From Muribaculaceae bacterium (GTDB taxonomy: Bacteria; Bacteroidota; Bacteroidia; Bacteroidales; Muribaculaceae), in assembly GCA_017557665.1 (NCBI GenBank), contig JAFYYI010000065.1, forward strand, positions 124,001 through 188,000: 64,000 bases of DNA, written 5' to 3'. Of the stretch, positions 51,559 to 60,527 are shown in pieces. Position 1 is the first letter of the stretch. Every line of letters begins with the position of its first letter. The notes below the pieces were generated by a model that did not search any database, was not told the origin of the DNA, and saw only the letters and a program-made list of their open reading frames with translations. The position numbers and the translations under genes were made by a program.

Positions 51559-51586
51559 CTAACAACTAATCGCTAAAAACTAATCC
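51559..51586. repeat. Heptad array CTAANNN containing the symporter stop
   Basis: CTAACAA, CTAATCG, CTAAAAA, CTAATCC. On the minus strand each unit carries TTAG; the symporter stop TAG (51580-51582) is inside it. Confidence 0.75.
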
Positions 51587-53025
51587 TTCTTGATGAGCAG
51601 AGCCAGGCCAATCATGGTCAGGACTGCATTCAGCAGGAGCAACTCAAAGCCCAAGGTGTAGTCATACTGGTTCTTTAACCACATCTGGATGAAGAAACTG
51701 ATGACGGGGGCTGCGATACACACAATGGGCACCAGACGGTCACGCACAGGCTTCTTGCACATCATGCCGAAGGCAAACAGACCCAGGATAGGACCATAGG
51801 TGTAGCTGGCGAGTTTATAAACCAATTCGATAGCACTGTCGTTGTTCAGCGCATAGAAGACCAAAATAATTAATCCCATCACGATGGCCATGCCGATGTG
51901 CACCATGCGGCGAATCTTGGCCAAGCGGGCCTCATTTTTCTTTTTGTCGCTCTCGAGGATGTCAACAGTGAATGAGGTCGTCAACGCCGTCAGCGCCGAA
52001 CCGGCAGCCGAATAACCGGCAGCAATCAATCCGAGCACGAACAGGATGAGCATGATGACAGGCATCGAACTGTCCTGAGCCACCATACCAAAGAGGGCAT
52101 CGTTCTTCTCGGGCATCTCGATACCGGCATGCTTGGTGTACATCACCAGCAGGGTACCCAGCACGAGGAACAAACCTACCACAAAAATCTGGGTGATACC
52201 ACTCACGATAAGTCCCTTCTTGGACTCGGCGACGTTCTTGCTGGCAAGCGTGCGCTGCATCAAGTCCTGATCGAGACCCGTGGTGGCGATGACCATGAAG
52301 ATACCGGCGACGAACTGCTTCCAGAAGTAAGTGCCCGCCTTGGGATCGTCAAAGAAGAAGATGCGTGACGATTCATCGGCAGCAATGGCTTTGACCATAT
52401 CACCAGCGCCGTAGCCCAAGGCACGAGCGATGAAGACGATGCACAGCACCACCGACAGGATAAGACAGAAACTCTTTAACGTGTCGGTCCAGATGACGGT
52501 CTTCACTCCGCCCTGCAAGGTGTAAAGGAAGATGAGGGCAATGGTGACAATAACGTTGAAGACAAAGGGGATGCCCAGTGGTTCGAACACCAGCATCTGC
52601 AAGGTGACACAGACCACGAGGAAACGCACGGCAGCGCCCAACATCTTGCTGATGAAGAAGAACCAGGCTCCGCTCTTATGGGTGCTGGCACCGAAACGTT
52701 GCTCCAGGTAACCGTAGATCGATACCAAGTTGCGCTTATAGAACAAGGGCAACAGCACATAAGCAATGACAAAGTAACCCACGGCAAAGCCGAGCACCAT
52801 CTGCATGTAGCTGTAGCTTGAGCCGACCACATAGCCAGGCACTGAAATGAAGGTCACACCCGAAATGGGTGCACCCAGCATGGCGATAGCAACAATGAAC
52901 CAAGGGGCTTGACGACCACCGCTCAAGGCGGTGGCGGTGTCGCTCTTGCGCGACGCTGCCCACGAAATGATAAACAGGAGGATAAAATAGCCAACTATCG
53001 TGGCAAGAACAATCCAGGGAGTCAT
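51580..53025 (-). CDS. Sodium:solute symporter (SSS), possible MurNAc transporter
   Basis: 481 residues, 13 hydrophobic segments typical of the SSS family (GGRQAPWFIVAIAMLGAPISGVTFISVPG; ATTGLDQDLMQRTLASKN; GYSAAGSALTALTTSF for the sodium-site region). It lies just downstream of the NamZ-like gene. In Tannerella an SSS protein (MurT) imports MurNAc and sits near NamZ, so MurNAc uptake is a reasonable inference; sialic acid or other sugars remain possible. Confidence 0.87.
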   Translation of the reverse strand: MTPWIVLATIVGYFILLFIISWAASRKSDTATALSGGRQAPWFIVAIAMLGAPISGVTFISVPGYVVGSSYSYMQMVLGFAVGYFVIAYVLLPLFYKRNLVSIYGYLEQRFGASTHKSGAWFFFISKMLGAAVRFLVVCVTLQMLVFEPLGIPFVFNVIVTIALIFLYTLQGGVKTVIWTDTLKSFCLILSVVLCIVFIARALGYGAGDMVKAIAADESSRIFFFDDPKAGTYFWKQFVAGIFMVIATTGLDQDLMQRTLASKNVAESKKGLIVSGITQIFVVGLFLVLGTLLVMYTKHAGIEMPEKNDALFGMVAQDSSMPVIMLILFVLGLIAAGYSAAGSALTALTTSFTVDILESDKKKNEARLAKIRRMVHIGMAIVMGLIILVFYALNNDSAIELVYKLASYTYGPILGLFAFGMMCKKPVRDRLVPIVCIAAPVISFFIQMWLKNQYDYTLGFELLLLNAVLTMIGLALLIKKD

Positions 53026-53031
53026 ATCTTT

Positions 53032-53073
53032 TAGTTAATAGTTAATAGTTAACAGTGAATAGTTAATAGTTGA
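53032..53073. repeat. Heptad array TAGTTAA x6
   Basis: TAGTTAA three times, CAGTGAA, TAGTTAA, TAGTTGA. It fills the gap between the NamZ stop and the symporter start. Confidence 0.85.
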
Positions 53074-53080
53074 TGGGAAG

Positions 53081-54352
53081 TTATTCGGCGTAGAGGAGGT
53101 AGGGTTTGCGCTGTGCCTTGAAGAGTTCGACGTCGGCTTGCCAAGTGGCCTTGATTTCTTCGGCGCTCTTGCCGTCAGCAATCATCTGGCGAACACTGGT
53201 GGTACCCATCAGCAGGTCAAAGAAGTTGCTCTTCAAGTAGAACTGCTTGCCGTTCTTGGTGAGGTTGCGGTAGGCATCGATGACATATTCGAGATTGATG
53301 CCCTTGGCAATCACCTCCTCGGCATCCAGGTTGTGCAGGTCCACACCATGACACAGCTTGTCCATTTGGGGAGGTGTCTTGGCTCCGAAACGACTCTTGG
53401 GCGTGAACTCAAACGTGTAGCCCGTCATGTCGGGGTGACCATAGACCTGGAACGGCCAATCAGTGCCACGGCCCAGGCTCACCGTCGTACCCTCGAAATA
53501 GCACATCGAGGGATAGAGGTAAATGGAGAGCATATTGGGCAGGTTGGGGCTTGGGGCGATAGGTAAAGCGTAACGCGTCTGGTGAGTGTAATTCTCGCAG
53601 GGGATGACCGTGAGGTCACACTTCTTGCCGTTCTTGAGCCAGCCCTCGCCGTTGGCCATTTGAGCCAGTTCACCCAGCGTCATGCCGTGCACGGTGGGGA
53701 TAGGCAAGCGTCCCACTCCCGACTTGAGCGACATATCCAGGATGGGTCCGTCAACATACATGCCGTTGGGATTAGGACGATCCAGCACCATGAACTGCTT
53801 GTCGTAGGTCACCGCAGCATCCATCAGGTTGATCATCGTCACATAATAGGTGTAGAACCTCAGACCCACATCTTGGATGTCGGTCACAATGATATCGATA
53901 CTGTCCATCACCTGCTTGCTGGGCATCGGTGACTGGCCGTCATAGAGCGAGGCGATAGGGATTCCCGTTTTCTCGTCCACGCCGCTTGAGACGTGCTCAC
54001 CGGCATCAGCTTTGCCGCGGAAGCCGTGTTCAGGCGAGAATATCGTCACCACGTTCACGCCATTTTCCAGCATCAAGTCCAGGGTGTGCTTGTCGCCCAC
54101 CATGCCCGTCTGATTGCTCAACAACGCTACACGCTTGCCTTTAAGCAGAGGCACATACTCGCCCGTTCGTGCCGCCCCCATCACGACGTCGCCGCTGACA
54201 TGTGTGGCTTGCTCTGTCGTCTGTGTCTCAACCGTCTTGCCGGCCTCTACAATCTTGTCGGTAGTTGTAGTGCATGCCTTGAGCGTGGTCATCGATGTGA
54301 GCGAGAACCATGCCATCAACAGCAATAAATAAGTCTTGGTCATACTTTTCAT
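53081..54352 (-). CDS. namZ: DUF1343 protein, exo-beta-N-acetylmuramidase NamZ-like (GH171)
   Basis: About 424 residues from the ATG at 54352 (or 54343). Signal sequence with a Cys in TTLKACTTTTDKI that may be a lipobox. Conserved core: GKRVALLSNQTGMVG, VVTIFSPEHGFRGKADAGEHV, DIQDVGLRFYTYYVTMINLM, VLDRPNPNGMYVDGP and SLGRGTDWPFQVYG. NamZ enzymes release terminal MurNAc from peptidoglycan fragments. With the symporter downstream it suggests cell-wall sugar salvage. Confidence 0.9.
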   Translation of the reverse strand: MKSMTKTYLLLLMAWFSLTSMTTLKACTTTTDKIVEAGKTVETQTTEQATHVSGDVVMGAARTGEYVPLLKGKRVALLSNQTGMVGDKHTLDLMLENGVNVVTIFSPEHGFRGKADAGEHVSSGVDEKTGIPIASLYDGQSPMPSKQVMDSIDIIVTDIQDVGLRFYTYYVTMINLMDAAVTYDKQFMVLDRPNPNGMYVDGPILDMSLKSGVGRLPIPTVHGMTLGELAQMANGEGWLKNGKKCDLTVIPCENYTHQTRYALPIAPSPNLPNMLSIYLYPSMCYFEGTTVSLGRGTDWPFQVYGHPDMTGYTFEFTPKSRFGAKTPPQMDKLCHGVDLHNLDAEEVIAKGINLEYVIDAYRNLTKNGKQFYLKSNFFDLLMGTTSVRQMIADGKSAEEIKATWQADVELFKAQRKPYLLYAE

Positions 54353-54379
54353 TTTGGTAGTTCTATTGTTATTACCCTG

Positions 54380-54387
54380 CAAAAATA
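54380..54387 (-). promoter_or_regulatory. -7 box (minus strand) for namZ
   Basis: CAAAAATA, reading TATTTTTG on the minus strand, 27 nt before the ATG at 54352. Confidence 0.6.
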
Positions 54388-54574
54388 ACTAATAACTTTG
54401 AAACCCCAACACCATCTCCCGATAATTTTGCCAAAAACTGGCACAGGCCTTACTACACGCATGAAAAACTCATCCAATCATGATTGATGAGGCTACTTTA
54501 TTGCTCAAACAGAAAAAGTGAAAATGCACCTGCCTGCGACTATTTCGGCCATGACAAGGCTAGAGATTGCAGAC

Positions 54575-56284
54575 CTATTTGTTAACCTCCAGTTGCAGGG
54601 TCGCCATAACAGGGTCGTAAGAGATGTCAAGAGGGAAGGCGATGGCCTGAATATCGGATTGAGGACATGCGCAGACGATGTAATTTTTCCCTTGATATTG
54701 TATCGGATAGAAGCCCTCCGGCACATAGTCGATGTTGATACCTTGTTCCCTCCTGCGTTGTTGTTCTTCAGGAGACAGTGATTCATCAAGCGCCGTCGGC
54801 AGGTAACGTGCCGTCTGGAACGTGGCAGGCAATGTATCGGTCTTCAGTTCCACCACCATATAATCCTGGTCAGGGAACACGAGAGCCTTACCCAACACAT
54901 CGGGGCGGTCGGTCGTTGTGGGTACTACCCTGGCGCCAGCAAGCAATCGCCCGGAGTGATAGCGAGCATATATCGAGTCATTGACAAACTGCACGTTGTC
55001 CTTGCCATAGTAGGCACGGTAGATGATTTCATGGGCAAAGAAATCGGTGGAACGGTAATTCATCAGTTTGATGAAACGGCTATACTCGGTGTATTGGCGC
55101 TCTTGCAGTATCGCCTGACCCGGTGAGGCGAGAATCTCGTTCACCACCTGGTCATCAAAAGCCTTGTAAGCACTCAATCGTGACACACCACGCCCGAAGG
55201 TGAAAGCCGCTAATGCCAACGACAGACCGAGAACAGCCACGCGAAGCCACCTCCACCGCGACATCGGCCACTCAAGCCCCATCGCAACGATAATCAGCGC
55301 CACTGTCGCCCAAGGGGCGTAAACACGCTCATGCAACATGCCCAAAGCGAGCAGCACCAATGTGAGACACAGGAAGACGTAAGTCCATACACACTGCCTG
55401 ACGGCACGACCCCGTTTCATTATCAGTGCGATGACACCCACGGCAATAGCCGCCACGGGAACATAGAAGCGCCATGCTTTCTCGTGGAAAATGAACAGGC
55501 GACTCTTTATCAATTCCCCAACCGGCATATCAACCACAATTCCTCCTACAGCAGCCCGATTCCATGCTGCTGGCGAAGCGACGATGAGCAAGACTCCAAG
55601 CAGATAACCCACCAAGCCTACCATTGCCCAACGGTCCAACCGACTGCGGTTGAAGGCATAGTACAACACCAATCCGGCCAGGAAACCAAATGAGGTCGCC
55701 TCGTTAAAGCCACCGGCCACAATGGCGCCCAACAAGAGCAACACTCCACTGCCCCACCCTAATGGCGTTCCTTGACGACGCACAAGCACATACACCAACA
55801 ATAATGAGAGCGTCACAGCCCACATGTAGTTGGCACTGCCGGCCATCCACAGCATTGTCTCGCCCGGCACCGGATAGCAGGTACCTACCACAGCCAGGAA
55901 CAAGGACAGGGCAGTGATCGAGCGGCGTCCTGTGCTCAACAGGCTCACCAAATGCGCCAGCAGGCCGAATATCAACGTGTTGAACACGTTGAAGGCCCCT
56001 TTTCCCAGCAAGCCGGCAAAGAGGGTAGGAACAAGGTCGGACAAGCGGCCGTTGGTGTTCGTGAAATGGTTGCAATAGGACTTCACCGCATCGGCAAAGG
56101 TCTGGACGGGAGTCCACACGCCATCGATAAGCGTGAAAGCCAGGTCGTCCTCCTTGTAGGTAGTCAGCACATTCATCACCAGAAAGACGCCACACGCCAC
56201 GATGAGGAGCGTCCAATAGGCAACATCGTGCCAACGGTGGCTCGCCAAGATGGAGAATACGGGATGTGATTCGCGCTCTGTCAT
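54575..56284 (-). CDS. Polytopic membrane protein, DUF6056/GT-C-like, copy 3
   Basis: 569 residues, about ten membrane segments, then a soluble C-terminal domain of about 180 residues. First external loop YKEDDLAFTLIDG and TNTNGRLSDLVPTL, and GETMLWMAGSANYMWAVTLS are shared by all three tandem paralogues. The Glu-Asp-Asp loop is where GT-C glycosyltransferases keep their catalytic acid, so a lipid-linked sugar transferase is possible but unproven. Third in transcription order. Confidence 0.75.
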   Translation of the reverse strand: MTERESHPVFSILASHRWHDVAYWTLLIVACGVFLVMNVLTTYKEDDLAFTLIDGVWTPVQTFADAVKSYCNHFTNTNGRLSDLVPTLFAGLLGKGAFNVFNTLIFGLLAHLVSLLSTGRRSITALSLFLAVVGTCYPVPGETMLWMAGSANYMWAVTLSLLLVYVLVRRQGTPLGWGSGVLLLLGAIVAGGFNEATSFGFLAGLVLYYAFNRSRLDRWAMVGLVGYLLGVLLIVASPAAWNRAAVGGIVVDMPVGELIKSRLFIFHEKAWRFYVPVAAIAVGVIALIMKRGRAVRQCVWTYVFLCLTLVLLALGMLHERVYAPWATVALIIVAMGLEWPMSRWRWLRVAVLGLSLALAAFTFGRGVSRLSAYKAFDDQVVNEILASPGQAILQERQYTEYSRFIKLMNYRSTDFFAHEIIYRAYYGKDNVQFVNDSIYARYHSGRLLAGARVVPTTTDRPDVLGKALVFPDQDYMVVELKTDTLPATFQTARYLPTALDESLSPEEQQRRREQGINIDYVPEGFYPIQYQGKNYIVCACPQSDIQAIAFPLDISYDPVMATLQLEVNK

Positions 56285-56308
56285 AATCTGAATGATGAAT
56301 CCGGTTGC

Positions 56309-57988
56309 TTATTGTTTACGGCTCAGTGTCATTTCGCCCTTGTCACTGTTATAATCCAATTGGAACACGATATGAGACGTGGCATCATCAATGAGGGGGA
56401 AGACCAACAATTGCTTGCCTTGATAATAGAGCGGATAGAAGCCGCGCGGTTCAAAGTCGGTAGAAAGGCCATGGTTACCACGGAAGCGTTTCTCATCGTC
56501 ACTCATCGCCTTATCGGGGGCTGCCAAATAATAATTGGCAATCTGCAGTGTGGGAGGCAGGGTGTCCACATTGAGCACAACAACCATATAATCCTGACCT
56601 GGAACCGAGAGGACAGTATCGGCCACATCGGGACGGTCGCTCACCAGCGGCAGCAACGTCGCGCCATCAAGCAGGCGCCCCGAGTGGTAACGCTCATAGA
56701 CCGAGTCGCTGACGAACTGCACGTTGTCCTTGTCATAGTATGCGCAATAGGTGGGCTCGCGGTTAAAAAAGTCTGTTGAGACATACCTCAACGGCGTGGC
56801 AAACCTTCCAGAGCCCGGGAAACGGTACTCATGAAGCACCACATGACGCGGAGCACGCCTGATTTCGCCATCGATGTTGTCCTCAAAGGCCTTCAATTCA
56901 TGCAGCACCTTCATCTCACGGGGATAGACCATACCGCTCACCGCAAGGCACAAGACAATCACCGCAAGTCGTCCCCAATGGCAACGCGCAAGCAAGGCAT
57001 CCAAAGCCATGGCTACAATCAGGAAGGCGACCATCGTCATCGGCGCGTAAGCCCGGTCATAAAGATAACCTAGGGCGAACATCAGCAGCACAAGACAGGG
57101 CAGCACATAGGTCCACAAGCAGCGCCGGATTGGCTTGACACCTTTCCAGAACAGCACAACCAAACCCGTGAGCACCGCCAAAGCGGGCATCACGATACGC
57201 ACCATCATCTTGGCGAAAATATAACTCCGGCTCATCAACAGTTCCTTGAAGCCCATATTGACCTTGACATCGCCGAAGGCCACCCTCGCCCAAGCGGCCG
57301 GAGAAGCCACGATAAGCAGCACTCCCACCAGATAGGCGCCCAATGCCATCACTGCCAACCTATCAAGCTTGTCACGGTTGAAGATATAATACAGCACCAT
57401 TCCGGCGAAGAAGCCGAAAGAGGTGGCTTCGTTCAAGTTTCCGGCCACCAGCGCCAAGATGAGCACCAGCGCCGTTCTTCCCTTCCCTAGCCGTTTGCCA
57501 TGAAAGCGTTGCAGCAGGTAGACCAATGACAGCGAAGCCGTGATGGCCCACATATAATTGAAGCTGCCGGCGACAAACAGCATTGTCTGGCCAGGCACAG
57601 GGAACCAAAGCCCCACCACGGCCACAAACATCGCCAGCACCATCACCGAGCGCCGTCCTGTACTCAACAGACTCACCAAGTGAGCTAGCAAGCCAAACAC
57701 CAACGTATTGATCACGTTGAATGCCGGTTTTCCCAAGAAGGCGCAGAACAAGGTGGCAAAGAAATCGGCACAACGGCCGTTAGACGTCAAGTAATGATCC
57801 AACTGCGCACGCCAAAACTCGACGAAGCCAGCATCGCGCAGCAGGGAAAACTCCATGTCGTCCTCCTTGAAAGAGGTCCAAGTGTTCAACACAAAGAACA
57901 CCACACAAGCCACCAACAGCAACAGCCAATAGGCTATATCGTGCCAGCGTGAACAGGTCGGTTGAAGGGGACGGCTTGAGTTTTCCAT
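56309..57988 (-). CDS. Polytopic membrane protein, DUF6056/GT-C-like, copy 2
   Basis: 559 residues from the ATG at 57988; a GTG at 58024, overlapping the previous stop, would add 12 residues. Same layout as its neighbours: RWHDIAYWLLLLV, FKEDDMEFSLL, TSNGRCADFFATL, GQTMLFVAGSFNYMWA, NEATSFGFFAGMVLYY, and the C-terminal domain with STDFFNREPTYCAYYDKDNVQFVSDSVYERYHSGRLL. The paralogues conserve the soluble domain as well as the membrane part. Function unknown. Confidence 0.75.
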   Translation of the reverse strand: MENSSRPLQPTCSRWHDIAYWLLLLVACVVFFVLNTWTSFKEDDMEFSLLRDAGFVEFWRAQLDHYLTSNGRCADFFATLFCAFLGKPAFNVINTLVFGLLAHLVSLLSTGRRSVMVLAMFVAVVGLWFPVPGQTMLFVAGSFNYMWAITASLSLVYLLQRFHGKRLGKGRTALVLILALVAGNLNEATSFGFFAGMVLYYIFNRDKLDRLAVMALGAYLVGVLLIVASPAAWARVAFGDVKVNMGFKELLMSRSYIFAKMMVRIVMPALAVLTGLVVLFWKGVKPIRRCLWTYVLPCLVLLMFALGYLYDRAYAPMTMVAFLIVAMALDALLARCHWGRLAVIVLCLAVSGMVYPREMKVLHELKAFEDNIDGEIRRAPRHVVLHEYRFPGSGRFATPLRYVSTDFFNREPTYCAYYDKDNVQFVSDSVYERYHSGRLLDGATLLPLVSDRPDVADTVLSVPGQDYMVVVLNVDTLPPTLQIANYYLAAPDKAMSDDEKRFRGNHGLSTDFEPRGFYPLYYQGKQLLVFPLIDDATSHIVFQLDYNSDKGEMTLSRKQ

Positions 57989-58020
57989 ATCTTGACAATG
58001 ATGATTAACGCTTACGGGTT

Positions 58021-59694
58021 TCACTTTTCGGGCTTCTTGACCTCAGGAGGATTGGGTCCTTCACGACGCAGGGTGAGCAGATTCTCTCCGGCATAGTCCA
58101 ACAGCACCAGGGCACTGGAAACAGCATCGCTGAACAAGGGCAACACCATCACTACCTGAGCCTCATAGCGCAACGGATAATAGCCGAAGGGGTCACTCGC
58201 TTCACCCACGCCATGCTGGCGACGATAGGTCTGCTCTTGCTCCGAAAGCACCTGTCCAGATTCATTCCAATAAGCCCATCCCGTCTGATAGGCGGTGGGC
58301 AGCGTGTCGCATTTCAGCGTGAGCAGCATGTAATCCTGGTCGGGGAATGCCACCACACGGCCAGCCACATCGGGGCGGTCGGTGGTGAAGGGCATCTCCA
58401 CGGCACCATCAGTCAAACGGCCGGCCTTGTAACGTACATAGACCGAGTCTGAGACGAACTGCACATTCTCCTTGTTGAAATAGGCACGCCAGATGTATTC
58501 GTTGGTAAAGAAGCGGTCTGACTCAAGCGGCAAGGTGTACAAGAAAGGACTATTCCCATTGAAGGGGCTTTCGCGCAGGATGGCCTGAGCCGGAGCCGAA
58601 CGAATTTCGTCTATCACACGCTGTTCATGAACCTTATACTCACCGAGCGTAACGATGCCGCGTCCGAACGTCCAGGCACTTAAGGCGAGACATGCCAGGA
58701 CCACCAGCACACGCACCAACTGCCAACGGCGCAGCAACGCATCAACGCCCAGAATGGTGATGATGAGCGATACTGTTACCAGTCCGGCATAAGGACGATC
58801 GGGATTCAAGCCCAAAGCCAACAGCAAGAGGATAAGCATCACGAGCAGATAAGGCCAAATGCTCGCCTTGAATGCCCTGAAACCTTTCTTCACCAGCATG
58901 AAGACAAGAACGGCAAATGCCGTCAACGGCAGCAGAAAGCGCAACATCTTCTCGCCGACGATGTAACAACGGCTGTACACCAGTTGCATGAACGGCAAAT
59001 CCACCACAATGCCTCCATCCGAAGCCCGTTCCCATGCAGCAGGTGATGACATGATGAGCAAGACGCCTAGCAGATAACCCACCATGCCCACGATGACCAC
59101 ACGGTCTATTTTATCGCGGTTGAAAGCAAAATACAGAAACAATCCGCCGAACAGCCCGAACGAGATAGCCTCATTGCCAGCGCCAGCCAGCATCGCGCCA
59201 AGCAAGAGCAGCAAGCCCTTGCCCCAACCCACGGCTGACAACCGATGATGCAACAGGTAGTAAAGCACCCACAACGAACCCGTGATGCTCCACAAGTAGT
59301 TGCAACTGCCTGCCAGCCACAGCATCGTCTCGCCAGGTACGGGGAAGCAGGTGCCGATACAGGCATAAAGCATAGCCTGGGCCAACAACGAGCGCCGGCC
59401 AGTTGCCAAGAGGCTGACAACGTGGGCCAACAAGCCGAACATCAACGCATTGCACACGTTGAACAACGGTTTGCCCAGCAGGCCGCAGAAGAGTTCTGCC
59501 ACCATGTCCGACGTGCGTCCGTTGGTGATAAAAAACTTGTTTCGGTAGGAATGTAACAGGTCACTCAAGGTATTGACAGGCGTGAGATCACCAATGACCA
59601 GCGAGTGCAGCAAGTCGTCCTCCTTGAAGGGCGTCAACACATTCATCCAGTAGAAGACGACACACGCCAACAGCATGAGACCCCAATAGGCCAC
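58021..59694 (-). CDS. Polytopic membrane protein, DUF6056/GT-C-like, copy 1
   Basis: 557 residues from the GTG at 59694. The frame stays open without ATG or GTG back to a stop at 59791, and the codons just before 59694 read KRWHDV, matching RWHDVAYW in the paralogues; so the true start is probably a rare codon upstream or the original start was lost. Motifs: FKEDDLLHSLV, ITNGRTSDMVAEL, GETMLWLAGSCNYLWS, ENVQFVSDSVYVRYKAGRL. First gene of the triple array. Confidence 0.72.
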   Translation of the reverse strand: MAYWGLMLLACVVFYWMNVLTPFKEDDLLHSLVIGDLTPVNTLSDLLHSYRNKFFITNGRTSDMVAELFCGLLGKPLFNVCNALMFGLLAHVVSLLATGRRSLLAQAMLYACIGTCFPVPGETMLWLAGSCNYLWSITGSLWVLYYLLHHRLSAVGWGKGLLLLLGAMLAGAGNEAISFGLFGGLFLYFAFNRDKIDRVVIVGMVGYLLGVLLIMSSPAAWERASDGGIVVDLPFMQLVYSRCYIVGEKMLRFLLPLTAFAVLVFMLVKKGFRAFKASIWPYLLVMLILLLLALGLNPDRPYAGLVTVSLIITILGVDALLRRWQLVRVLVVLACLALSAWTFGRGIVTLGEYKVHEQRVIDEIRSAPAQAILRESPFNGNSPFLYTLPLESDRFFTNEYIWRAYFNKENVQFVSDSVYVRYKAGRLTDGAVEMPFTTDRPDVAGRVVAFPDQDYMLLTLKCDTLPTAYQTGWAYWNESGQVLSEQEQTYRRQHGVGEASDPFGYYPLRYEAQVVMVLPLFSDAVSSALVLLDYAGENLLTLRREGPNPPEVKKPEK

Positions 59695-59761
59695 ATCATG
59701 CCAGCGTTTGGCCGCAGGCGAACTCAGATGATTGTCGGCTTCCAGTTCCCTGTTGATAAGC

Positions 59762-59785
59762 GGAGACGCAAAATTTTGCGTCTCC
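59762..59785. repeat. 24-bp perfect palindrome
   Basis: GGAGACGCAAAA followed directly by its reverse complement, no loop. Lies in the start region of DUF6056-like copy 1. Confidence 0.8.
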
Positions 59786-59800
59786 AGTTTTCAGTTCTCT

Positions 59801-59814
59801 CTAAACTCTAAACT
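59801..59814. repeat. Heptad repeat CTAAACT x2
   Basis: Two perfect units, same unit as at 30441-30468; on the minus strand AGTTTAG, 38 nt after the frr stop. Confidence 0.5.
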
Positions 59815-59815
59815 T

Positions 59816-59847
59816 CAAGTCCTAAAGTGTGCTCACTTTAGGACTTG
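59816..59847 (-). terminator. frr terminator hairpin
   Basis: Perfect 14-bp stem (59816-59829/59834-59847), 4-nt loop, starting 4 nt past the frr stop. The T-tract is poor, so termination may be partial. Confidence 0.7.
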
Positions 59848-59851
59848 ACTA

Positions 59852-60412
59852 TTATACGGTCAGAATTTCCTTCTCCTTGGCGGCAAAGAGCTCATCAATC
59901 TTCTTCATGAACTTGTCATGAATCTTCTGAACCTTCTCTTCACCATCCTTGCTGATATCCTCGCTCATACCCTCCTTGACAGCTTTCTTCAAGCCCTCAA
60001 TGGCCTCACGACGGGCGTTGCGGATGCTCACGCGAGCCTTCTCACTCTCGGCCTTGGAATCCTTTACGAGCAGTTTGCGGCGCTCCTCGGTCAAGGGCGG
60101 GATATTGAGGCGAATCACCTCACCATTGTTTACGGGCATGATGCCCACGTTGCTGTCGATGATGGCTTTCTCGATGGTGCCAATCATGTTGCGCTCCCAG
60201 GGCATGATAGCGATGGTGCGCTGATCGGGGGTGCTCACGTTAGCCACATTGTCAATGGGCACGGGGCTGCCATAATAGTTCACACGGATGCCGTCAAGAA
60301 TCTTCACGTTGGCCTTACCAGCACGGATGTGTGCCAGGGTGTCATCGAGGAAATCCACTGCTTCCTGCATCTTTTTCTCGGCTGCGTCGAGATAAAATTT
60401 CACGTCGTTCAT
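59852..60412 (-). CDS. frr: Ribosome recycling factor
   Basis: 186 residues, normal length. Splits post-termination 70S ribosomes with EF-G. N-terminal helix MNDVKFYLDAAEKKMQEAVDFL, LAHIRAGKANVKILDGIRVNYYGSPVP (Arg-rich contact), LNIPPLTEERRKLLVK and a C-terminal FMKKIDELFAAKEKEILTV. Monocistronic, followed at once by a hairpin. Confidence 0.97.
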   Translation of the reverse strand: MNDVKFYLDAAEKKMQEAVDFLDDTLAHIRAGKANVKILDGIRVNYYGSPVPIDNVANVSTPDQRTIAIMPWERNMIGTIEKAIIDSNVGIMPVNNGEVIRLNIPPLTEERRKLLVKDSKAESEKARVSIRNARREAIEGLKKAVKEGMSEDISKDGEEKVQKIHDKFMKKIDELFAAKEKEILTV

Positions 60413-60527
60413 AGTCTTGTTTTTTTATTGTAGTTTGTAATTATTTGTAATCTAATCACTATCCTTTCGGCCTTCATTCAACAAGTTTCATGTGCCATTA
60501 TTTAGCAACTTGTTGATATATTGGTCA

